Below are positions 10,328-18,400 of a stretch of 56,000 bases of DNA, one piece after another (the first letter of the stretch is position 1; each line of letters begins with the position of its first letter). A program made the translations under genes and the position numbers. This stretch comes from Prorocentrum cordatum (taxonomy: Eukaryota > Sar > Dinophyceae > Prorocentrales > Prorocentraceae). The notes under the pieces were generated by a model. It was not told where the DNA came from, searched no databases, and saw nothing but the letters and a program-made list of their open reading frames with translations. The stretch covers positions 426,089 to 482,088 of the forward strand of contig CAUYUJ010019893.1 in the NCBI GenBank assembly GCA_963575745.1, written 5' to 3'.

Positions 10328-10420
10328 GAGACTTCGGCCTCGCCGCCCGCGTGCTGCCCGAGCAGATGCTGCTGGAGCAGGCCCTCGCGGCGCGCGCCCT
10401 CGCCCAGAGTCGGAGGCTGA
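10328..10420 (+). CDS. Exon-like piece: protein kinase DFG segment
   Basis: Directly after TCGGCAG the sequence reads GDFGLAARVLPEQ in phase with Asp at 10,330-10,332, matching the magnesium-binding DFG motif at the start of a kinase activation loop. Two 5' splice sites are possible: GT at 10,351, leaving DFGLAAR, or GTATGT at 10,421. The AG|G acceptor follows dinoflagellate habit. A kinase APE/DVWS segment occurs downstream on the same strand at 12,707, which makes a shared gene likely. I found no upstream HRD or Lys-loop exon, so the gene is partial or its other exons are unrecognisable. DFG alone would be weak; the pairing raises confidence. Confidence 0.45.
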   Translation, partial: ETSASPPACCPSRCCWSRPSRRAPSPRVGG

Positions 10421-11265
10421 GTATGTTCCTGTGCCAGGCCCCCTGCCTTTCTATAGAGCTTCGCGCAGGAAGCTGACAACCTTATTTTTCGGTGGTCGGT
10501 GCCACTTCGGAGGTGTCGGCGCGTCGCCCATGTCGGCCAGTTGATCCCAAACAGCCGCTGCGGATGGAAAAAGAAATGGCACGCCTCCCGACCGCCCTAC
10601 GCCCCGATCCTCTCGCCCTCCGGGTGTCCGATCCAGGGGCCCCCTTGCTGAGCGCAGCCGTGCAGCTCTCGCGCGCCGAAGACCGCCCGAAGCCGCCACA
10701 GCCCAGCGGACACCGCCGACAAAAACCGTCCGGGGAGCCGCGGTCAGCGGGGCGGGCGGCCTCCCGAGGTGGCGGGGGGTCTCCCTCTCGGGGAGGAGGC
10801 CCCTAAGCCTTCTCGGCAGGCCGAGGCCCTCGCGCCAGCCCCTCGCGCGCGGCCCTCTGCAAGAGGAGGGGGGAGGAGGGGGAGGAGGGGGAGGAGGAGG
10901 AGGGGGAGGAGGAGGAAGAGGAGGAGCAGTGCAGCCCCAAGAGGCATCAACGATGTTGGAATACTCCCTCCCTCCAAGCTCCCTCATACGGCCCCTGCAA
11001 CGTGTCATGTGTACTGAGGGCAGTTCCCAACTGTTTGAAGACCCTGAAGCATGTCAAAAGATTGTTCTCGGGATCCCAACGTCACGGATCAACCTGGCTG
11101 CTGCGTCTTAACGATCCTGAAGCGTGCTAGAACGCCATTCTTGGGACTTGAGCACCACGAATCAGCAGAGCTTGTGCACCCTCATAAACCAGAATCCTTC
11201 CAACACGCCGTTCCTTGTGCGTTGACCATGGGAATCCGTGAAACTCCTGCAATGTGTTAAGTTGA
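10421..11265. other. Putative intron and spacer sequence, with a (GGA)n run
   Basis: Between the two kinase-like pieces. GC-rich unique sequence to about 10,855, a GGA run at about 10,858-10,927, then AT-richer sequence in which weak relatives of the 83-bp repeat begin near 11,020. No gene is recognised. Confidence 0.5.
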
Positions 11266-11675
11266 ATGCGCGCGGCGCTAAGGCGAGAGCCACATTTTGA
11301 GAAGGAACCGCGCTCAATCCGTGAAGCCCTTGCAACGTTTAAGACGAGTGTGCGCGCGTTACGGCGAGAGCCACATTTTGAAAACGATTCGCTCTCCATC
11401 CATGAAGCTCTTGCTCGTTTAAAAAAAAGAATGTGCGCGGCGCTGAGGCGAAAACCACAGTTTGAAAACCACTCGCCTTCAATCCGTAAAACTGTTCCAA
11501 GGTTCGAAACGAATGCACGCGGCGCCAAGGCGAGAGCCACATTTTGGAAACTATCCGCCCTCAGTCCGTGAAATCTTTGCAAATGTTTAAGACGAGTGTG
11601 CGCGGCGCTGAGGCGAGAGCCACATTTTGAAATCGACCCGCCCCCCATCTGTGAAACTGTTGCCAATTTGAAAGT
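11266..11675. repeat. 83-bp tandem repeat, five copies
   Basis: Five diverged units begin near 11,266, 11,349, 11,431, 11,514 and 11,597, each carrying a version of GGCGAGAGCCACATTTTG followed by a CCGTGAA-type phrase. Spacing is 82-83 bp, not a multiple of three, so the short open frames on both strands have no coding meaning. There are no unique spacers of even size, so this is not a CRISPR array. Confidence 0.85.
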
Positions 11676-11758
11676 TTCAGAGTCACACGTTGTGAAGAAG
11701 TATCAGGCGGAACGCCCGGCCCGCCCTAAAAATTGCCTCGGGTTGCGGCATGGAGAAG

Positions 11759-12524
11759 TTATATATATATATATTATATATATATATATTAATATATAAT
11801 ATATATATATATATATATATGTCGGCGGTGCGCCGTGGCACGAAACCCCCCCCCAGCACTACCGGGGGGTTTCGTGCACTACCGGGGGGTTTCGTGCAGC
11901 CCGCACCGGGTGCCGCCAGCGGCTTAGAACACCCCCCCCTTGCCGCTTTACCGGGGGGGTTCGTGCAGGCCGCACTGCGTCTACCTGGGCTCCCCCCCCC
12001 CCCTGTGGGAGTGGGGGGGTGGGAGTGGGGGGTGGGTTGGGGGGGGGGCAGGGGGGCGGTTGGGAAGGGTGGCTCCCTGTCGAAGTGTGGCGTGTGCTCG
12101 CCTTGTGTTCTCTATTCGCGTCTGCTCGCCTTTGTTCCGCCGCAGCCTCTCGTATTGTGGCTCGTGGTCACAATACGAGAGGCTGCGGCGCAAATCCCGA
12201 GAGCCGCTGTGGGGGGTCGACGGCACGGCCGCGTAGAGAAGAACAGTGCCGCCGTGTTCCGGCACGGCCCTGGGATGCAATGCCGCCGCCGTGTTCCGGC
12301 CCGTCCTGGTAAGATTCGCGCGTCGGGGCTGGGTTTCGCGCGTGCTGGGAGCGCGCCGCTTACGGAGGGGTTGCGTCCTTACCGGGGGGGTTCGTGCAGC
12401 CTACCAGAGGAGGTCGTGTTTACCGGGGGGGTTCGTGCAGGCTCGCACCGGGAATGGCGCCAGCTCGAAACCCCCCAGGAGAGATTACCGGGGGGGGGGG
12501 TTCGCTCCGCACCGGGCACCGCCG

Positions 12525-12560
<36 letters not shown>

Positions 12561-12561
12561 G
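11759..12561. mobile_element. AT-flanked, inverted-repeat-bounded element
   Basis: Both ends are (TA)n tracts (11,759-11,820 and 12,527-12,561) abutting a perfect 11-bp inverted repeat: GTCGGCGGTGC at 11,821-11,831 and its complement at 12,516-12,526. The roughly 700-bp interior holds six versions of TACCGGGGGGGTTCGTGCAG (near 11,861, 11,881, 11,949, 12,379, 12,420 and 12,485) and a perfect long hairpin. No transposase is visible, so if mobile it would be non-autonomous (MITE-like). A TA target is suggested by the flanks but cannot be proven because the flanks are microsatellites. Confidence 0.5.
12138..12190. repeat. Perfect 22-bp inverted repeat with 9-nt loop
   Basis: Arms at 12,138-12,159 and 12,169-12,190 are exactly complementary across 22 bp; the loop is GCTCGTGGT. 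It sits inside the inverted-repeat-bounded element and would form a very stable hairpin in RNA or single-stranded DNA. No coding role is seen. Confidence 0.9.
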
Positions 12562-12564
12562 GGG

Positions 12565-12660
12565 GGGAAGGAATGGAGGAGAAGGCGAAGGAGGAGGAGG
12601 AGGAGGAGGAGCAGCAGGAGGAGGAGGAGGAAGAGGAGGGGTCTGTCGTCGAAGGCGTAA
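12565..12660. repeat. (GGA)n run
   Basis: Purine-rich trinucleotide run between the AT-flanked element and the second kinase-like exon. Lys/Glu-rich translations come from the repeat. Confidence 0.8.
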
Positions 12661-12706
12661 CCGTCCGCTCGGCGCCTGCATGCCTCCCGGGGTCTCCAGC
12701 CGCCAG

Positions 12707-12795
12707 GTGGGGTCGCCCTCCACCTCGGCGCCCGAGATCGCGCGGGGGCGGCCATACGCCGCGCTGGCCGACGTCTGGTCCATGGGCGCCGCCCT
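12707..12795 (+). CDS. Exon-like piece: protein kinase APE and DVWS segment
   Basis: After CCGCCAG the frame reads VGSPSTSAPEIARGRPYAAL and then ADVWSMGAAL. This matches kinase subdomains VIII and IX: the G-T/S-P activation-loop end, the APE motif, and the D-V-W-S-x-G helix. It follows the DFG piece at 10,328 on the same strand. Joining DFGLAAR (ending 10,350) to this exon keeps phase 0, giving an unusually short activation loop; the longer version of the first exon is out of phase with this acceptor. The 3' limit is uncertain because the sequence runs into GGA repeats with no clear donor. No C-lobe exon was found before the retrogene insertion. Confidence 0.55.
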
Positions 12796-13031
12796 TTCTG
12801 CAGGGGGGAGGAGGGGCAGGAGGAGGATCGACGAGAAGGAGGAGGAGAAGGACGAGGAGGATCGAGGAGGATCGAGGAGGAGGAGGAGGAGTCGGAGGTG
12901 GCGGAGGTGGCGGAGGTGGCGGAGGAGGCGGAGGAGGAGGAGCAGGAGGAGAAGGCGGAGGAGGCGGAGGTGGCGGAGGAGGCGGAGGTCCCTCGGTTCG
13001 CCGTCTTTTCGGTCCCCCTCGTGTCATACTC
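12796..13031. repeat. GGA/GGCGGA purine repeats
   Basis: Trinucleotide and hexanucleotide purine repeats to about 12,990, then a short unique stretch that formed the left side of the retrogene's target site. Confidence 0.8.
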
Positions 13032-13049
13032 TCCCCTCGTTTTCCACTC
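13032..13049 (+). repeat. Left copy of 18-bp target-site duplication of the retrogene
   Basis: TCCCCTCGTTTTCCACTC occurs here and again, identical, at 22,019-22,036. The two copies bracket the DinoSL-headed gene exactly. The last two bases also fit the first bases of DinoSL, so the true duplication is 16-18 bp. Confidence 0.9.
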
Positions 13050-13069
13050 CGTAGCCATTTTGGCTCAAG
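13048..13069 (+). other. Genomic copy of the dinoflagellate spliced leader (DinoSL)
   Basis: TCC followed by GTAGCCATTTTGGCTCAAG matches the 22-nt DinoSL (first base ambiguous in the family consensus) without mismatch. DinoSL is normally added to mRNA by trans-splicing, so its presence in DNA beside a coding sequence marks a reverse-transcribed, reintegrated mRNA. It is not an SL RNA gene: a long protein frame follows and the unit is flanked by a target duplication. Confidence 0.95.
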
Positions 13070-13186
13070 GTCGCAGCGTGCGCGAGCCTCCCGTCTACCA
13101 GACCACTCCTCGTGCTGGGTTTGCGAGGTCTGGACTTGGCGGCACGCGCGAAATATAGCCGGAGGCACTGACGTCGCCCAGCAGCC

Positions 13187-13995
13187 ATGGAGTCCACCTC
13201 CGAGAACTTTCTGGAGGAGGGCTCCCGCCGCACAGTGGTTGCCATGTCGTGTGTCGTCTGGTTCGTGATCGGCGGCTTTGTGCTCGTGGTCCGCGTGGTG
13301 AGCCTGGTGAGGCACAAGTCAGCTTCATGTTCGGTGCGTCACTGCCTTGTCCATTTGATCCGATTCTGCAGGCGCTCCGTCTCCATGCTCTTCCGCACGG
13401 TCAGCGGCCCCGCCGCGAAGGAGCTGGAGAAGAGGCGCCTGATCCGCGCCCACAGCTGGCTCATCTATGGTGTCGTCGCCACCTCGATCGTTGTCGTAGC
13501 CCTTCTCGTGCATTCCATCAGGCCATCCCCTCGCTTCAATTCGTCGGTGCAGGACGTCTCCACGTTGGCGGGCTGCTTCATTGTTCTCTTCCTTGGGGCA
13601 TGCCCTAGCGTGGTGACGCTGAGCACCCTGAACGTCTGGTCCTCCACCGTTGCAGTGTGCATCACTATGTATGGATCGCCATTCGCCATCGAATCAAACT
13701 ATGCGGCTTCGTCCGCCCCGATGTGTTTTGCAGCTATCATGGTGCTGTGCCTGTTTAACGTGAACGTGCGACTGAATGCATGCTGGCTGTTGGTCTTGAC
13801 CGCGACGCTTTGCAGCTCGATCCTGTGCGGCACTGTCGACCCGCTCACGGCCTGCGACTTTGAAGCCCGCCGCGCGCGCTACTCGGCGCACATCTGTCAG
13901 GCGGGCCTGATGCTGACCGCCTGCGTCATCTGCTTGCACCGGTACCTCTGTCTGGCCGCGCAGTACGAGATGGAGGCCCGCATGTCGAGGAATGA
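13187..13995 (+). pseudogene. Retrogene, N-terminal part: multi-pass membrane region
   Basis: The ATG at 13,187 is the first in this long frame and follows the SL by 117 bp. The 270-residue part has a hydrophilic start, a first hydrophobic segment at residues 17-41, a basic loop, and further hydrophobic segments near 91-111, 122-139, 143-162, 178-193, 196-216 and 237-256, so about seven membrane passes. It ends in the sequence MSRNE, where element 2 is inserted; beyond 13,995 the open frame is only element 5' sequence. The other half resumes at 20,609 in matching frame. From memory this belongs to a large dinoflagellate family of membrane proteins with PAS-like cytoplasmic domains. Sensory signalling is the likely role, but the ligand is unknown. 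The LINE insertion should abolish the full-length product. Confidence 0.75.
13981..13995 (+). repeat. Left copy of 15-bp target-site duplication of element 2
   Basis: CATGTCGAGGAATGA here is identical to 20,609-20,623. Both copies lie in the retrogene coding frame. Removing everything between them plus one copy restores an uninterrupted frame through this site. Confidence 0.93.
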
Positions 13996-14273
13996 AGTTT
14001 CGGCTCAGGAGGCGGTCGCTGGCTGCGATCGGTTTTGGGTTGCTCTTCGAGCGAACCATCCAGCCACATCTCTGCCCTATCCTGCGCCTAGACCAGCACT
14101 AGGTTTCCCCATCGCTCGCCAAGACGCCGCCGGAGGCAGCTTGGCACCATCGGGCACGACTTCAGCGTGCCGAAGCACGAGACTTGCTACACCTCCGGGC
14201 TGGGCGAGTCACTCCACGTTTGGCCAGAAGGCTCAGCCTAGCCGAACACCGGTTATCCAGCCACCACGGCTCG

Positions 14274-15467
14274 ATGGCCCCAGGGCAGCATGACGCCGAC
14301 GCATGGAAATGCAAGTTGGGCTGCATGGACCGCCGCGACCCGACCAAGCCCTTCATCAACAAGGGCTTCCGGAAGGTCTGCCTTGGTTGCAAGATCGGCA
14401 AGGACAGGGCCTTTGGCGGTAAGGTCGAGGCCTCCACTCCCTCCACGCGCACCCTCCCGGACAAGAAGAACACGGAGCAGCTCAAGGAAAAGGATGTTCT
14501 CATCGCGAAGCTGCAGAAGCAAATCAGGGACGGGAAGGGGCAAGGGGGAGCAGTGGGAGGAGACGCAGATGACGGGGAGAAGAATGCGACTAAGGAGGAG
14601 CTGGCAAAGATCCGAGATACCATCAAGCGCTTGGAGCCTGAGGCTGAGGATCCAGAGGTTGCTGCGATCTTGGTCAAAAAGCGGGCGCGGGAGAAGGAGC
14701 TTCAGTCGTTGCTCCTGGCCGAGAAGCCCACCGCCACCCAGATCAGGACGCTCGAAGCCCAGATGGCCAAGCTCCAGGACCAGGTGGATTCCGACAAGCA
14801 GTGGATCGAGGAAACCCTGCAGGAGGTGGAGTCCAAAAGGAGGGAGGTCAGCAAGAATGAGGAGAAGTACAGGGAGCTCCAGCAGCAGCGGGATTATGTT
14901 GCCAAAAGCATCCAGAATTCCCCATCACCTCCCCCAGTCTCCGCCGACCCGAAGGACGCGTTCACCGCCTTCGAGGCGCTGGTGGGCTGCTTCACGGCCA
15001 TGGCGGGCGTGCCGAACTGCCCGGAGGAGATCAAGACCGCAGGAGCGACCCTCAACGGGATTCTGCGGCCTGCCTTGGAGAAGGCCGCCCAAGCCGCAGC
15101 AACCGCGGCAGCAGCGACGGCCGCAGCAGCAGCAGCGGGGGGTGGTGCTGGCGCTCCTCATGGCCCTGCTCCTGCTGATGCTCGGGCTGGCGGGGCCGCC
15201 GGCCCAGGTGGTGCCCCACCCGCTTCCTCCCACGCAGCCTCCATGGCCCCAGATTGGGACATGCTGGAGTCTGAGGACAGGGCAGCGTACCTGGAGCTCA
15301 TTGACATGCCCGCGGAGGTGGAGGATACTGCCGGCGACGAGCAGGCCCAAGCGTCTAAGCGGCAGAAGCTGGAGGAGGAGAGGACTAGGAAGGCCAAGCG
15401 GTCGTTCGAGCGGACGGGGCACGTGTTTCGAAGCATTGGTAAGCAGAAGCCGAAGCAGCGTGGGTAA
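14274..15467 (+). CDS. Element 2 ORF1: zinc-ribbon and coiled-coil protein, intact
   Basis: 397 residues from ATG 14,274; the start is chosen because it places the zinc ribbon at the extreme N-terminus, as in element 1. Cys codons at 14,310, 14,322, 14,379 and 14,388 form C-x3-C ... C-x2-C after a Trp at 14,304. Then come Lys/Glu-rich coiled-coil segments (around residues 60-220), an Ala/Gly/Pro-rich linker of Ala runs and a basic C-terminal end with KRQKLEEERTRKAKR. The role is inferred as an RNA-binding chaperone of the retrotransposon particle. No stop or frameshift is seen, which points to recent insertion. It is followed at once by ORF2 in another frame. Confidence 0.85.
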   Translation: MAPGQHDADAWKCKLGCMDRRDPTKPFINKGFRKVCLGCKIGKDRAFGGKVEASTPSTRTLPDKKNTEQLKEKDVLIAKLQKQIRDGKGQGGAVGGDADDGEKNATKEELAKIRDTIKRLEPEAEDPEVAAILVKKRAREKELQSLLLAEKPTATQIRTLEAQMAKLQDQVDSDKQWIEETLQEVESKRREVSKNEEKYRELQQQRDYVAKSIQNSPSPPPVSADPKDAFTAFEALVGCFTAMAGVPNCPEEIKTAGATLNGILRPALEKAAQAAATAAAATAAAAAAGGGAGAPHGPAPADARAGGAAGPGGAPPASSHAASMAPDWDMLESEDRAAYLELIDMPAEVEDTAGDEQAQASKRQKLEEERTRKAKRSFERTGHVFRSIGKQKPKQRG

Positions 15468-15469
15468 CG

Positions 15470-18400
15470 CGACAGGGATCCAACCTGCTCGAGTGGAGCT
15501 TACCTGTACGAGGTCATCCCCCACAAGTTCATTATCTGCGCTCACGTTCCTGGGAGCGAATTTCAACGCTTGGACGTCAGCGTGTGTCGTACTTGACTGG
15601 GTCCGCGGTCAAGCTGCCGAAGGTGCTCTTCGAGAGTATGGCCTCTCGGATCGCTGCCCCAGCCCTGACGTCATCGGCCTGCAGGAGACGCGGCTGTCCA
15701 CAGAGAGGGGGGCAGTGTCGGCCCAGACCTGGATGGCTGCCAGAGGCTACTCCTCTTCGATCGGGCTGGCAGCGAAGACCGGGGAGGGGACCTTGGAACA
15801 TTCGGGGGGTGTATGGCTTGCCGCTGGAGTTCAGCTACCCTCCCTACCAGTCCCCAAGGTCGACCTGGCTGGATACGATCACCGGATTGCCGTCCGACGC
15901 GTCCGAGCCGGCTTTCCGGACGGGCTCCTGCTAGTAACCGTGTGCGGGGTCTCCGGAGTGGGGCCGACGAAGCCCAACATAGATGTGTTGGAGAAGCTCG
16001 GTGAGATCGCACTCGGCTGCGACTCCCCCTGGGTGATTCGAGGGGATTTCAACTTGACCCCCCAGGAGCTAGAGGACACAGGCTGGGTCAAGGAGGTGCA
16101 CGGCGTGATCGCGGCGCCGGATGTCGACGCCACTTGTGCCCCAGGCCGCATGGGCGCGGCCAGGACCCAGGCAGGCCCAGATGGGGCCCTCGCTCCGGAG
16201 GGCGATCTACACACCGAAGCCCCGGCAGGGAGGGTCATCGACTTCTTCGCGGTGGCTGCGACCCTGGCGCCCTGCGTAGCGAAAGTCGGCACGCTTGCGG
16301 ACGCGCCGCTCTCGCCACGCGCCCCAGTGCTGATGCACCTGAAGGGCGTCAAGGGCACCTCCTGGGTGCACAAGCCGGTCATGTTTCGCCGATTCATGGT
16401 TGACCCGCCTTATGGCCCACACCGGGAGCATGTGCCACCGGCCTGGTCGCGGGACATGCCGGGGAACTTCGGCGGCACTGGGCAACGCGACGTACCCTTG
16501 GCGAACAAGCTCAGGGAGTGGTTCGACAAGTCCGAGGTCTTCTTGGCGGACCTGCACGCGGTGGAGGAGCGCGACCGGGCGTCGTACAGTGGACGTTCCA
16601 AGGGGCCACGCACAGTCCGAGTGCCCTTGGCGACGGCGCGGGAGCGTGCACAGCGGACACGCCTGACACCTCGAACGACAGCGTGGTGGTCCTTCAAGTG
16701 TCTGTGCCAGCGCTTGGACGCCCTGGCGGGAACCAGTCTTGGACAGGCCGGGCGAGCGCGTCATACCCTTTGGGTGCAGAAGCTGCGAGACATCATTGGG
16801 GCCATGGAGGCCCCCGCCTCTGCGGACGCAGAGGCGTGCAGCCAGTGCGACCTCCAGCTCCTGGCGCTCTCTGCTGGTGGAGGTCGCCTCAGAGACGTGC
16901 CACTTCTGTGGGAGACATTAGACCAGGACCTTCAGCGACGTCGCCTTGAGGATGCACGGGTCCGCCTGGGGGAGTGGCGCACCCGGGCATGCGCATCGGT
17001 GAAGAATGGGGGCAAGCAGGCTCACAGGTTTGCCGAGAAGCAGTTGCAGAAGCAGGAGGTTGGTGGAAGTCAGCGGGATTCGACCACTGGCAAGCCGCTG
17101 CCCGTCGGGGGCCAGGAGGCTGCTGATCAGCTCCTCGCGGACTGGTCCAAGCTGCGGAGCAACCCCGTGAGGCGCGACGAGGCCCGCCCCATAGATTGGA
17201 CGGTGGATGACGGCATTGACCTACCAGTCCTGACCCTGGGAGCAATGCTGCGCGCGCGCCGCGCACTCCGAAGCTGCCGGGTTGGGAGGGGACGGGTGCC
17301 GCCCCCGTTGGGTGCTGCAGCTGCCGGAGGATTACCAGTTGCGACTGCTGGACATCATCAGGGACTTTGACAACGACCCAGTGGTGATCGACGAGCTCCT
17401 CTCCACCCTGGTCTTCCTGCCCAAGCCTGAGGGCGGCGCGCGGCCTATCGGACTGCTCTGCCTCGCGACCAAGCTGCGGAGCAAGATGAGGGGGCCGATC
17501 TGCCAGCAGCGGGAGCGCCAGTATAAGGAGGACTTCTTCTGGGGGACTTCGAGGGCGACATCGTGTGATCGGGCGGCGTGGGTCCACAATCTGCACGCAG
17601 CCTTTGGCAAGGAGGTCGGCTTCGAGTGCGCGACGGCGTTGCTGGACCTGTCCAATGTCTACGAGAACGTGACGTGGTCGTCCCTCAGGTCGGCTGCCCA
17701 GGACTTCGGGTTCCCCCTGAGGCTGCTCAAGGCGCCCTGCGTGGTGTACAGCGGCGCCCGCCGCGTGCTCTATGGGGGGGCAGTCACCGCGACGATGATG
17801 GCCAACGGTGCGATCATCGCTGGCTGTTCGGCGGCTACCACATTGGCGAAGCTAGTATTGCTGCGACCTCTGCGCACTGCTCGCGCGGGACGCCTCGGCC
17901 TCCAGATCCGGAATGTCGTCGACGACGTGGTGCTGCAGGGCATTGGGGGCCGGAGCATGGTTGCAGCCAGCGTTGGGGGAGGGGTGGAGTCCCTCCTCAA
18001 GTCTTTCCAGGAGTTGCAGCTCCCGGTGAACATGGGCAAGAGCATGTTCCTGGCCAGCACGGCGGAGCTGGCCGATGAACTCCACCAGACGTGGAGCCTC
18101 CCGCCCACTGCACGGGTCGATGCGGCAAGGAGCCTCGGAGGCGACATCACCATGGGTTCCCTCCGCCGCGTCGCCACGACTCGCCTGAGGCAGACGGCAG
18201 CTCGCCAGCGAGGTCGACGATGCGCTCTTCTCGGGCAGGCGGGCGCCGATGTAGCCATGGTCCACCGGGTTGGGGCTACCTCGACGGGGTCGTGGGGCAG
18301 CGCAGTGATGGGGCTCACTGCCCAACAACTACACGGTCTGCGGGTGAGCGCAGCATGCAGCATGGGCCGGCTGCCGCGCGGAGCCAGTGTCGGCCTCCGC

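Noticed and set aside
11266-11675. CRISPR-like array
   Set aside because: Units are diverged head-to-tail tandem repeats without unique spacers, in a eukaryotic genome. The same applies to the 77-bp array at 30,045-30,592.
13048-13069. SL RNA gene
   Set aside because: The leader is followed by a 5' UTR and a 706-codon frame and is bracketed by a target duplication, as expected for an mRNA copy and not for a short SL RNA gene.
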